DNA from: Coccinella septempunctata
Lineage: Eukaryota > Arthropoda > Insecta > Coleoptera > Coccinellidae
DNA: 64,000 bases
Direction: 5' to 3'
Assembly (NCBI RefSeq): GCF_907165205.1
Contig: NC_058198.1
Coordinates: 14,547,001-14,611,000 of the forward strand
Positions within the stretch are counted from its first letter, which is position 1, and each line of letters opens with the position of its first letter. Shown in pieces: positions 9,996 to 21,234 of the stretch. A program made the translations under genes and the position numbers. The notes beneath the pieces are model-generated. The model ran no database searches. It was not told the DNA's origin and was given only the letters and a program-made list of their open reading frames with translations.

Positions 9996-11027
9996 CCCGG
10001 TACCACTCGTACATACCCCTTAGGGATTTACTGACGGGGTACGCGGGAAAGTAATTCACGTTCTCGTATACGTATCGTACCAGTTCGTCACGTTTGTAGT
10101 GTGTGTTGGCCGTAGTTGCAGCCATCAAGAGGGCGAACCCGTTATGGGTTGGCGTCTCTATGGCTGCAACTACTTGTCTGGGGTCTAGCGTCCGTATTCT
10201 CGTCTGCCTCTTCCGTAAAGGTGACGTACGTGCGTCGGTCCAAAGTCTTTGGTGTTTAGTCTCGTCCATGAGGTCAGGTTCGGTCCGTATTACCTGAAAG
10301 ACAAGTGGGCTATTGCCTTCATCAGTACAATGTGCGGTCTCGTTATAACGTCGTACCTGTCCGCGGCCGTCAAGTACGTCTGTATGTGTTCGCGGAACCA
10401 TGGTACTGGTATGTTCGTGTGGTATAGTTTCATGGTCTGGAAGGTGAAGGTTCTAGTCAGTACGTAGTCTGGGTCGTAGTCCATCACTGCGTATCTCAGT
10501 AAGCCTCGTTGCTGTGCACCTTCCATGTCGTCGTCCTCGTCGTCGTCGTCGTCGTCGATGAGGCTACTGGAACACACAAGTGATTTAAGTCGGTTGTAGT
10601 CTAATAGTCTTGTCGTCCCGTCGTTGAAGTATTTCAGTTTTAGCTCGGCGTCGTACATTCGACGGACGGCATCGCGGGAAGGATCCTCCTTCCAGGACTG
10701 CCTCGCATCTATCACCTCTTTGAGATAGGCGACGGCCGTGGAGTTGATGTGCTGCTTCCAGTCGCCATCGAAGGTAGCTAAACAACAGAGGCTTTCGGCT
10801 CGTTCCTCGCGCCGCTGTACGGTGAAGGTGTCCCGAATTAGAGAGAGGTACGGAGACGTTGGCTCTAAGGCTGCCATAGCCTCTTCGAAACCGTCGAAAT
10901 TAGCTACGAACTCAATTCGAAGTTGCAGATTGTTCTTGATATGCTCTAATCTGTGGCGGTGGGAAGTTTCGAAGTTGTTCATAAACTGCGTCTTGTATAC
11001 CTTTTGTATATCCAGCCGTCTGGCCAT
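9996..11027 (-). CDS. Unidentified GC-richer gene with a frame break
   Basis: On the minus strand ATG at 11027 (context cacacaATGG) opens a frame of 245 codons, starting MARRLDIQKVYKTQF, to a stop at 10290. It is soluble and charged: a run DDDDDDEDDD comes from a GTC/GAC triplet repeat at about 10530-10560, and no signal peptide or membrane segment is seen. A second frame, open from 10401 to the copia junction at 9996, looks like a continuation (…QVIRTEPDLMDE…, then RDELVRYVYENV), so a frameshift or a missed intron lies near 10290. I recognise no family. Base composition is richer in GC than the neighbourhood and CG dinucleotides are frequent. A foreign (for example DNA-virus-derived) origin is possible but unproved. 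The 3' end is cut by the junction with copia 2A. Confidence 0.5.
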
Positions 11028-11387
11028 TGTGTGCACTCTCACAGTTTGTTTGAAAAAATAAAAAATTAAAACTATAATTCGCGAAGATAACGAAAAACAA
11101 AAACACAGTTCAAATAAGCAAAATAAAAAACGAAGTTCGAAAATAGGCACTAAAAAACGAAATGAAAATGAAATCTTCTAATAAAGTTCGTAGGAAAATT
11201 CTAATGAAGTTCGTATGGAAAACTATCGAAAAACCACTAAATCACAGGAAGATTATTCAGAGAAGAAAATCAGGTCAGATAATTTTTATCGCAATGTGGC
11301 GTACTGCTCTCTGATTGGTTAAAAAATTGATGAACAGATGGTCTTTTGTTTTTTGTCGCATTATTGCGTTATTATTGCGGTTGTCGC
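11028..11387. other. AT-rich 5' flank of the unidentified gene
   Basis: A-rich sequence upstream (minus-strand sense) of the unidentified frame, containing short repeats of gaagttcg and of cgcattattgcg (11357-11398). The last 11 bases, attattgcggt, form the target duplication of LINE-A. No coding signal. Confidence 0.5.
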
Positions 11388-11428
11388 ATTATTGCGGTAC
11401 TCCAAGCATTATTCAGTAAACTGAATTA

Positions 11429-14149
11429 ATGGACCTTACGGATATTAGGAAGAAATCCCTCAAGATAATCTCGTGGAACATAAACGGGATCAACACTCGG
11501 AAAGCCGAGATAGAACAAATAATATCAGAAAGACAACCTGATATTATAGCCCTACAGGAAACAAGAATAAACCGGAACAGAAGACTGAATTTCATGAATT
11601 ATGAAACGTATAGATGTGACAGAATTACAAACACCGGAGGAGGAGTAGCAATATTGGTGAGAACAGATCTGAAACACTACTTTAAAAGTAGATCCGACGA
11701 AACACAAGAAAAAACAGAAAAAGTGACGATTGTTGCCGAATTAAATGGGCAAAGAGTCGAAATAACCTCGGCGTATAAGCCACCACAAAACAATCTATTG
11801 GAAGAAGAGATAAACAACATGTTGGAAGGATCAAACCCGAAAATCTCCACCGGAGATTTCAACTGTAAATCCCCATTATGGAATAGCATAACAGAGAATA
11901 GAAATGGCAAAAAACTCAAGGATTTCGCCGAAAAACAAAATGCCATAGTTATTGGACCAGAGCTACCGACATATCTTGCTTTTGGAAGAGGAATACCAGA
12001 TGTAATAGATATCGCGATATTGAAAAATATAACTCAAGAATTCTCGATTGAAACTTTGGAAGATGGAACCTCAAACCACAATCCCGTGGAATTGACAATT
12101 GGAGAAGAACCAAGAGAAAAACTGCTGGAAATAAGAGAATATACCAATTGGACTAAATACAGCCATTTGATACAATCGGAAATAACAGAAATTCCAACAA
12201 TAAACACTCCAGACGATCTGGAATGTGCGGTTGATAAACTGGAAGAGATTATATTGAAAGCTTACGAAAAAAGCACGAGAAGAGTGAAGAGACCAGCTTC
12301 AAGTCATCCGCATGGCGATACGCCTAAAGAAGTAAAAGATCTTATACAAGAAAATCGAAGACTCAGAAGAATATATAGGATGAACAAAAATGATCTAAAT
12401 AGAAGAAACCTCAACCGACATAGCCAAGGTCTGAAAAATGCCCTGAAAGATCTAAGAACAAGCAGATGGAACAAAAGGGTTCAAGAACTGAATACAATCG
12501 ATCATTCTGCATGGAGAATGCAAAAAAGCCTACGAGGAGAAAAGAATAAAATTCCACCCCTACACGGAGAAAGGGGAATGGCTTATACCAATATTGATAA
12601 GGCAGATGCATTGGCGGACTCGATCGAACGAGAATCGAGAATAAATTACAGGATAGACGACGATAATGAAGATTTGGAAGAACTGGTTGAAGAAAATGAT
12701 GAAGAAATGGATGAATTACCAGCGACTGCTGAAATAGACAAGCCAACATCGCCAAATGAAATCAGGGAAATAATTAGAAGTTTGAAGAAAAGGAAAGCTC
12801 CCGGAAGCGATAAAATAACGAATGTTATGTTAAAGAAATTACCTAGAAAAGGTATAGCCGCTCTAACAAATATCGCGAATGGAATTATGAGGACAGAACA
12901 CTACCCAGAAAAATGGAAAACAGCAGAAGTCATAGTATTCAATAAACCATTCAAAGAGAAGAAGTTTCCATAAAACTACAGACCGATAAGTCTACTGTCG
13001 GCTTTAGGAAAAGTAGTAGAAAGAATTATCGCCACGAGGCTAAATGAGGAAACCGAAAATCTGGAACTAATTCCACCAGAACAGTTCGGATTCAGAAGAG
13101 AGCATTCAACAGAACAACAATTATTAAGGCTCACAGAGTATATAACAGAGGGATTCCAAAATAAACAAGCTACAGGTCTTGTTTTACTAGACGTCGCCAG
13201 AGCATTCGACAGAGTATGGCATGAAGGATTAATATATAAGATGAGATGTGCTGCATATTCGATCAAAATATGCAAGTTGATACGGAATTATCTCAAAAAT
13301 AGAAGATTTTACGTGAAAGTGGGAGGAGAATATTCCTCAACAAGAGATATAGAGGCTGGAGTACCCCAAGGATCAGTACTTGGGCCACTTCTGTACAACA
13401 TATACATCCACGATATTCCGAAAAATCCAAGAACCATGCTAACGTTATATGCTGACGACACAGGCATAGCAACTCGACACCGAAATCCTGAAATGATAGA
13501 ACGAGTTCTACAAGAGTCGATTGACGAAACAAATGACTGGTGCATAAAGTGGAAAATCAAGCTCAATGGACAAAAGAGCCAAGCAATATTACTACAGAAG
13601 AGAAGACTGCGACCCACAACGAAACTGGATGTTGACGGCGAAGAAATCGACTGGAAAAATGAAGCCAAATATTTAGGAATAACACTTGACAAAGGACTTA
13701 CTTGGAAAAGTCATATCAAACAAGCAATCGACAAAACGAAAGCAGCGATGAATAGACTCTATCCTCTGATAGGAAGAAGAAGCCACATGTCGAAAGAGAC
13801 AAAATTGAAGATAATCAAAGCCGTTGCTAGGCCTCAACTGACTTATGGATCAGTTGCCTGGGGTTTCGCGGCAAAGAGCCATATCAAAAGAATTCAGGCC
13901 ACTGAAAACAAGCTGCTACGATGTGCAATAGATGCACCTTGGTTTGTCAGGAATAGACAGATTTATAAGGACCTGAAATGGGAAACCATAACGGAATTCA
14001 TGAACAGAAAAGCGGAGAAATTATTCTAAACAGCGAAAAACCATCCGAATCAAGAACTCAGGAGACTAGTGGACTACGACCCAGAGGAAGACAAAAGGAG
14101 AATGCGAATTTACCGAAGGAGACCAAGAGATCAATTAAAAAGAGATTAA
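11429..14149 (+). pseudogene. LINE-A endonuclease-reverse transcriptase
   Basis: One reading frame with two nonsense codons (12971-12973 and 14027-14029). An N-terminal AP-like endonuclease spans about residues 1-225 (SWNINGINTRK, ALQETR, STGDFNCKSPLWNS, TSNHNPVEL; the family usually has SDHNP here). Reverse transcriptase follows, with KRKAPGSDKI, NYRPISLLSALGKVVER, FGFRREHSTEQQL, GVPQGSVLGPLLYN and the catalytic LYADDTGI (about 13447). The C-terminal tail NHPNQELRRLVDYDPEE lies after the second stop. Gene order and motifs are typical of the Jockey clade. Two stops in an otherwise open frame mark a fairly young, inactive copy. Confidence 0.9.
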
Positions 14150-14346
14150 AATAACAACAGAAACTTATTGAAAAATTCAATAAAGTGTTAATCCAATAGA
14201 GGATAAACACATAAATCCCAGCACGATAGTGTGCGAGAAGAAAACCGACCAAGAAATGAACGGTTTATAGGCAAATGCCCGGAACCAAAATTCAAGAAGC
14301 AGTAGGGTTTTTAGTGGGTCTCGAGCTCAGGAGAGTGAGAAACCCC

Positions 14347-15763
14347 ACACAAAATAAGTATTTTGCCATCTTTCTCCAAGATTTTTGAGCTGGCATTCTG
14401 TAACCAGCTTGTCCAGTACTTTATAGAGAATAACTTGTTTTCCAAGAATCAGCATGGTTTTCTAAAAGGAAAATCCATACAGACAGCTGTGTTTCAGTTT
14501 CTCTTGAGGATAGTGGATGCTTTTGAGGAAGGAGACTTAGCGTTGGGATTGTTCTTGGATCTTGCCAAGGCCTTTGATAGTTTGAGTGTCGACATTTTAT
14601 TGAAGAAGTTGGAGAAGTATGGTATTGCTGGCCCAGCGATGGAATGGATCCGGTCATATTTCAGAGGAAGAACACAACTTGTGGAAATTTCTACCAACAA
14701 TGGTTATGTAAGATCTCAACCACTCGAATTGAAATTAGGAGTTCCGCAGGGAAGTATTGCTGGTCCAATTTTTTTCATTATTTATATTAATGATTTCATA
14801 CAGAATTCACAATGTTACACAAATGAAGTGAATACAGTAAATTATGCAGATGACTCAAACCTCCTGCTGATAAAGTCCTTGTGGCCAGAGCTGAGGCAGC
14901 TGCTTGAGGATGTATTCCTGCAAGCTGAGATGTGGTTCGACCAAAATAACCTCATTTTGAATAAAATTAAAACAGGTATTGTACTGTTTCATCCTGTAAA
15001 TTCTGGAATACAACCACCAGAGAGTATCTTGTTACAAAATCAAGAATACGCAGTATCAAGATGTGTTAAATTCCTTGGCCTCCATGTAGATGAAGAACTG
15101 AGCTGGCACTCACACATACAGCAACTTTGTAATAAGGCTAGTTCTTCAGTTTATGCTCTAAGGATTCTCTCAAGGTATGTTGACTCCACAACACTAAGAA
15201 CTGCATATTATGGAACAATTGAGTCACAGCTTAGATTCGGAATAACCTTTTACGGCAGTGGTAATGTTTCATCTCTATTTGTCCTGCAGAAAAAGGCACT
15301 CAGAATAATGTGTAAACTGAGTTATAGGGAATCATGTCGCGGTTATTTCAGACGAAAAGGAATCTTGACGATCTATGGGATATATATTCAGGAATGCCTC
15401 CTATTTTTTCATAAGAACCAAGAATTGTTCAGCAAGTATAGGAACCTTAAGGAAAGATATAATACAAGAACCTCATCATATAACCTTCCTAAATATAGAC
15501 TGACGACAAGTCAAAATCAAATGCAATACAGATGCCTAAAACTTTTCAATAGTCTACCTGGGGTAATACAGAGGGAAAACAACTTCAACTTGTTCAAGAA
15601 GAAGATTTTCAAGCTTCTACTGAGTCTGGAACCTTACTGTCTTGATGATTTCATGAATTAAAACTGCTTATTTGACACTATTTCATTTCATTTGCTATCA
15701 GTATTTATTATTGTAACCATTGATTTGAAATAAAGACTGTTTGTTGTTGTTGTTGTTGTTGTT
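14347..15763 (+). mobile_element. 5'-truncated LINE-B nested in the LINE-A 3' UTR
   Basis: Encodes 432 codons (14363-15661) of reverse transcriptase and C-terminal region: SFSKIFELAFCNQL, NQHGFLKGKSIQTA, LFLDLAKAFDSL, LGVPQGSIAGPIFF, the catalytic NYADDSNLL at about 14840, and a C-terminal RYNTRTSSYNLP / LKLFNSLPGVIQ block of the CR1/Jockey supergroup. The 3' end is aataaagactg followed by (GTT)n instead of poly(A). The endonuclease half is missing. The frame is intact over its whole length, so the insertion is recent relative to the element around it. Confidence 0.88.
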
Positions 15764-15833
15764 CCCCCTCAGGAGATGAGGGTGGTTCGTCTATCTTGCA
15801 GATTTTCCCCCTGCTACACCAAAAAAAAAAAAA

Positions 15834-16577
15834 AATTATTGCGGTTGTTGCTATGGAAAAAATTGTGTGTAGGAAGGGGAAATGATGCGTGGAAAGAGAA
15901 AAACTGTCCGTTCGTGGAAAAGAACAGGGTGAACATTACATTTATCAATTCAGTAATGAACTAATTATTGGAAATAGTGTTTCTTTTAATATGAAATATG
16001 GGAAAAGGCATTGTAATCGTTCAGAAGGACGGAGTTAGCGTAGAAACACGAAAGTAGTAAGATAAGAAGCATTTAAATAATTTGAATATGACAGCAATGA
16101 CTGACATTTCGGGTGGCATAGAAACATTGAACTCTATGGGAACTGGAATGGCTTCGTAGGTAGCAAAATTCGTCGAAAAGTGTGACCGAGAGAGGGGGAA
16201 GATGTAGAGCAGCCTTTCTCTCTCTAGCGTGTTTTTGTTTACACTATTATAACCTAAATTTAAATGTCATTTTCGTAGATAAATTTTAAATTACATTGTT
16301 TAATATCTTTTTGTCAGTATGTTAGTGAAAATCATGGTGAAAAATTGTTTAGAAGCCATATACTTCCGATTTACATTCCTAAGAAACTCGAAAAATGTCA
16401 AATGTCAAAATGTATATCAAGTCAAGTTAGCTGTTGAACAGAATTTCTTGTGCTTTTTCAAAGCTTAAATATAGTTTTTTGGTGAGTGTTTTTTAAGTCT
16501 ATGTGTTTCCCAGAGTGATAAAAGTGGTTTTTGCAGTAACAAAAAACATTTTGAATAAGAAGAATTTCATAACAACA
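15834..16577. other. Unassigned; 5' flank of the THAP exon
   Basis: Begins with the right copy of the LINE-A target duplication (attattgcggt). No domain was found. The last 150 bp precede the THAP start codon and contain a possible 5' UTR with a GT-rich donor-like ggtgagtg at about 16480. The promoter cannot be assigned with confidence. Confidence 0.4.
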
Positions 16578-16832
16578 ATGGTCCAGTATTGTGTTGGAAA
16601 CGGATGCCATAATGCAGGGGACATAAATATAATATAATATTTTTTCTGTGAAGTGTTGGTATCATATAAACCAATCCATCCTGAACAGTTTTACAGAAGT
16701 GAGAATCCACAAAAGGAGAGAAGCAGTAAATAATTAGGAATTATGCCTCATGTTTTTCATTTTTTTAGGTTCCCTCTCCGAAAACCTTTTACTTTACAAC
16801 TTTGGACCAAAGCTACAGGAAGGAAAAATTGG
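16578..16832 (+). pseudogene. THAP-domain gene fragment, severed
   Basis: ATG at 16578 starts MVQYCVGNGCHNAG, the N-terminal C-X4-C of a THAP zinc finger. After a gap, tttttttag precedes 16769, where the frame reads FPLRKPFTLQLWTKATGRKNW. This is the central THAP block, with the conserved tryptophan and the FP element of the HxFP motif. No GT donor is evident after the first block. The domain stops at about 16832, where the sequence turns into a complex repeat without the C-terminal C-X2-H. THAP proteins bind DNA. This copy is truncated and presumably dead. It may be a host gene or part of a P-element-like transposase. Confidence 0.65.
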
Positions 16833-18990
16833 TACAGCTGGATATTCAGCGGTTTCGGAGTTATGGACCTTTTGCTCTGACAATGATCACCCTGTATCTC
16901 GCTTGTTTTTCAACCGATCGCGATGAAACTTAATACGAAGAATGTATTTTCGATAACAAGTCTTTTGAACCCTTAGGTACAGCGAGATATTTAGTAGTTG
17001 CAGAGTTATTGATGATTTAGAGTTTTCAAGGGACACCCTATATCTCGATTTTTATCAAACTTGGTACGTAGAACCTCCTTTCAAAAAGGAGTAGTTTGAC
17101 ACCTTATTTATGGGGATATCTTCAGCGGTTCCAGAGTTATTGACCTTTTGGACTTGGTAAAAAACACCCTCTATTTCGCTTATTACTGGGCAGATCTCGA
17201 TCAAACTTGGTGAAAGTATGCTATTTACAATTGCGAATTTTTCGAACCTATAGGTACGATAATATTATGAATAGATTACGAGATATAGCAGTTCTACTTT
17301 TTTAGTAGTATCAACACTCTAACGGGGATGGGGGGCAGAAGGGGCCCTGGGTGGGTTAATATATGGGGAATAGTGATGTATAGAGATCTAACATTAATAG
17401 AAAACGGGTTAGATGCATTCAGGTTTATTGTAGTAGGGGTGTAATGCCTTAATAACCAGGGGTGTGCATACTTCGAAGGAATGGGGTGATCCGATTTTGA
17501 TGGAATTTGATACGTATGATCTTTGGGGGTCATAGAATCGATTGCGGCCATAAAATATACAGGATGGATCTTGAGAGTGGCGGTGGAGGTCGTTTTTGGT
17601 CTTAAATTTTTTATGCCATGAATCGATCAGGATCGTCGAGATGTCTCCTAGAGAGAGTAAAATAATTATTCTGTATCTTGAAAATTGTAGAAGTTATGGA
17701 GATTTTTTGTTTTTACAAGGTTTTGTCAATATCTTGCTCATTATTTATCCTATCGCTATGAAACTCGGTGAGGACGTTCCTCTCGTCAAGACGGATTCCC
17801 AACGGCTTCGGAGTTATAGACGTTTTTGTGTTTTCAAGGTTTCCCCATTTTCTCCCTTATTCTTCGGTCGATATCGATGAAATTTGCTGTGTCGATTCTA
17901 CGTCGAAAGACGCATCTTTGAGACCCTTAGGTACAGCTATTCAGCGGTTTAGGAGTTATGGACCTTTTGATCTGACAATGATCACCCTATATCTCGCTTA
18001 TTATCTAACCGATCGCGACGAAATTTGGTACGAAGAATGTATTTTTTATAGCGAGTCATCTGAACCCCTAGGTACACCGAGATATTCAGTAGTTTCGGAG
18101 TTATTGATGATCTTCAGTTTTCAAGGGACACCCTATATCTCGGTTCCTACCGGAGTTATTGACCGTTTGGACTTGGTAAAAAAGACCCTCTAGCTCGCTT
18201 ATTACCGGGCCGATCTGGATCAAACTTGGTGAAAGTATGCTATTTACAATTGCGAATTTTTAGAACCTATAAATACGATAATATTAGGAATAGCTCATGA
18301 GTAATGGCAATTCTAATTTTTTAATAGTATCAACACTCTAACGGGGAAGGGGGCAGAAGGGGCTCTGGGTGGGTTAATATATGGGGAATAGTGATTTGAA
18401 CAATTGTAGAATTGCTTAAAAACAGGTCGGACGCAGTAAGGAGTATTGTAGTAGGGGTGGAATGCCTTCATAAATAGGGGTATGCATACTTCTAAGGGAT
18501 GGGGGGGTCGGATTTCGATGAAATTTGGTAGGTATGATCTTTGAGGGTCACAGAATCGATTGCGACCATAAAATATACAGGGTGGATCTTGAAAGTGGCG
18601 GTGGAGGACTTTTTTGGTCTTGAATTTTTTATGCCATGAATCGATCAGGATCGTCGAGATGTCTCTTAGAAAGAGTAACATAATTATTCTGTATCTTGAA
18701 AATTGTAGAAGTTTTGTGATTTCAAGGTTTTCCCTTTTTCTCCCTCACCCTTCGGCCGATATCGATGAAATTTGCTGTGTCGATTCTACTACGAAAGACG
18801 CATCTTTGAGACCCTTAGGTACAGCTGGATATTCAGCGGTTTCGGAGTTATCGACCTTTTGCTGTGACAGTGATCACCCTATATCTCGCTCGTTTTCCAA
18901 CAGATCGCGATGAAACTTGGTAGGAAGAATGTACTCTTTATAACGAGTCGTTTCAACCTTTAGGTACAGCGAGATATTCAGTAGTTATTA
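16833..18990. repeat. Degenerate complex tandem repeat, about 2.1 kb
   Basis: Recurring modules of about 110-150 bp share phrases such as ggtacagctggatattcagc, ggtttcggagttat, accctatatctcgctt and gatcgcgatgaaa. A higher-order duplication is evident: the segment from about 17300 recurs from about 18320 (offset near 1020 bp), including the landmark caacactctaacgggga. Open stretches in it are chance products. It abuts the broken THAP exon on the left and ATT repeats (about 18988-19005) on the right. Confidence 0.75.
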
Positions 18991-19259
18991 TTATTATTAT
19001 CATTATTGTACAACCATTCATAATTACAATCAGGTTGCTGGCAAGTTAAATGGTAGTCCAGTTTATTATAAGCGTTCCAAACCCATTGATTTGAGACATC
19101 ATTCAATCAGCGTTGATACGTTTTAGGAAAGGAGTTGTAAAAATAAATTCCAATGAAATGATATCAGACAAAATTAAAAATGTTCGTTAGAAAAATTCTC
19201 CTTGTAACATCACGCGATACGTCATCGACAACTTCGAAAATAGCCTGAGGGCGCATATA
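18991..19259. other. ATT repeat and unassigned spacer
   Basis: A short (ATT)n-type microsatellite, then about 240 bp with no recognisable feature up to the copia-3 remnant. Confidence 0.4.
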
Positions 19260-20377
19260 TTGATGATAATGAAAGAATTGTTAAGCTCAATAAGTCATTG
19301 TACGGACTCAAAAAATCACCAAAATACTGGAATGAAAAATTTAACTCAATTCTAATTAATGAGGGTTTCACAAGATCAAGAAATGATTCATGTTTCTACA
19401 CAAAATGTCATAATCAAAATAGAATTTATGTGCTAATTTATGTTGATGATCTATTGATGTTTAGTGATAATGATGAACAAATTAGTAAACTTAAGCTTAA
19501 ATTGAAGAAGGAGTTCAATATGAAAGATTTGGGATTTGGTACTGATGTGAAACAAGATCTAGAAAATTATACTACCGAATTAAGTCAGAAATTCTATTTG
19601 GAAAATGTTTTAAAGAAATTTAATATGCAAAACTGTAAACCGATGTCAACACCTATAGATCGAAATTTCAAGGCAAAAATCTTAGAATCAGATGATTTAT
19701 GTTCTGATGAGAACATTGAAAATGAATGCAGAAAAATTATTGGCAGTCTCATGTATGCTGTATCAGGTACCCGACCAGACTTATGTTTTGCTGTATCGTT
19801 ATTGAGTAGATATCAAAACAAGGCAAATAATGTTTTATCGTCAGCGCTAAAAAGAGTTATGAGGTATATTAAACACACTATTGATTATAAACTGATATAT
19901 AAGTGTAATAACGATAAACTTATTGCCTATTGTGATGCAGATTGGGGTGGAGACTTGATAGATAGAAAGTCTACCACTGGTTTTTGTGTAATGTTTTCAA
20001 ATTGTTTAGTGTCTTGGTGTTCAAGAAAACAATGCTCTGTTAGTTTGTCTTCAACCGAATCAGAGTACATTGCGATCAGTATTGCTTCAAGTGAAATTTG
20101 CTGGCTTGTTAATTTATTAAAAGACTTTAGCATTGAACAGGTCAACCCCGTGTCACTTCTTTGTGATAACCAGTCAGCAATAATGGTTGCAAGTACGGAA
20201 AATATTAAAGGGCTCAAACATGTTGATATAAGGTTTCATTTTATAAAAGATTTAGTTAAGGAAGGTAAAATAGGCTTGACCTACATTAAGACAGAAGATC
20301 AGATAGCTGATTTGTTTACAAAAGCATTGTCTGCAAATGTCATCAATAACTTTCGAAGGCCATTGGGGTTAATGTAA
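19260..20377 (+). pseudogene. Copia-3: C-terminal RT and RNase H
   Basis: A single open frame from IVKLNKSLYGLKKSPKYWN to a stop at 20377, about 359 codons from the first methionine at 19298. It includes the RT catalytic LIYVDDLLMF, RNase H signatures AYCDADWGGD and DRKSTTGF, STESEYIA, DNQSAIMVA, KHVDIRFHFI and the C-terminal QIADLFTKAL. Gag, protease, integrase and most of the RT are absent, so this is a 5'-truncated copy. The long uninterrupted frame suggests a rather recent arrival. Confidence 0.92.
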
Positions 20378-20408
20378 TTTTTTAGAAATGTACTTCATTG
20401 AGGAGGGG

Positions 20409-20742
20409 TGTTGGTCAATGATGTACATTTAAATAAAAATAGGATGTAATTTTTAGTTCTATGATCCAACTAGAGACAGCCATCTGGTTGGATGATTAAG
20501 AAAGAAGAAGAGAAAAATGGTAGTAGGTTGTAATGTCCGAATTTTAGAATAAAAGTGTTTCCATCATCCATCCGCCTAATACTGATATGAATCATGTAAT
20601 GAATTGGCTTCGCAATGCCGGTGACAGAGCAGGGGCAGATTGAAAAGAGCGGAGGAAAAAAGCAGGCAATAATGAGCAGTGAATAAATATATACTTTTTT
20701 TTCAAGTAAGCTAGTCGTTTTTATGTGTTTTTTCAACCTACA
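20409..20742 (+). repeat. Probable 3' LTR of copia-3
   Basis: A purine tract (gaggaggggtg, about 20400-20410) follows the copia-3 stop and the LTR begins TGTTGGTC. The proposed end is …caacctaca at 20742. There is no partner LTR in the window to confirm the boundary. Confidence 0.45.
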
Positions 20743-21224
20743 AAGTATTTTTATATGTATATTATTATATGAGCGTTATATTTCAGTTGTTTGAATATAT
20801 GAAGGTTCTTTTCAATTGGCTGTATAAATTGTTTTGCCCTAATCACAATATAAGTGTTGCGAGGTTTCAAAAAATATTTGAAGAAAAAATAGATCTCCTT
20901 CAACATGAGAAATGATTCCGAGATTTCATAAGAAACTTTCAAAGATCAGAAATTATTGATCAAATAATTCATATTTATTTTTTTGAATTTGCCAATTACT
21001 ACCAACGATTCTCAAATTTTCAGGGGCACCTTAGCATATTTACTTGGCATTTCTTTCTAAGTCTAGTACGAATTCAGTTTCAGCAACGTTTAGTTGGTAT
21101 TAAGTGTCTCCTAAAAGTTGATGAGACAGAAATCGTACATGAGTAGTAAGAAATGTCACGTAAATATGCTTAGGTATCCCTTAAAATTTAGGAATCGTTG
21201 GTGAGAACGAGCATTAGTATTGCA
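20743..21224. other. No recognisable feature
   Basis: AT-rich sequence without domains. Two stretches (about 21025-21060 and 21165-21200) are loosely inverted relatives of each other (gcaccttagcatatttac… / gtaaatatgcttaggtatccc), which could mark a small foldback element. Confidence 0.35.
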
Positions 21225-21234
21225 GGTATGTATA

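Larger units (their letters stand above)
11399..15833 (+). mobile_element. Jockey-type LINE (LINE-A) with a nested LINE
   Basis: A non-LTR element lacking ORF1, bounded by an 11-bp direct repeat attattgcggt (11388-11398; repeated from about 15834 directly after the poly(A)). Order: about 30 bp of leader, endonuclease/RT frame (11429-14149), 3' UTR with gcccggaaccaaaattcaag at about 14278, an inserted second LINE (14347-15763), the rest of the 3' UTR (…ccccctgctacacc), and A(14). Copies of the same 3' tail occur at 9075-9188 and 61971-62187. Confidence 0.88.

Noticed and set aside
10261..10360. 63-bp intron (acag|gtacga to ctttcag) in the unidentified gene
   Set aside because: Its length is a multiple of three and the join preserves the frame that meets TAA, so it does not connect the two frames.
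10261..10401. Programmed ribosomal frameshift in the unidentified gene
   Set aside because: No slippery heptamer or downstream stem was seen in the overlap; a simple indel or an intron is more economical.
14421..14700. Antisense frames within LINE-B
   Set aside because: They are reverse-strand shadows of the reverse transcriptase frame.
17294..18913. Protein-coding frames in the 17-19 kb region on both strands
   Set aside because: All lie in the degenerate tandem repeat, recur as shifted copies of each other and lack domains.
20751..20942. Minus-strand open frame in the spacer
   Set aside because: AT-rich, low-complexity, no motif and no start context; chance frame.
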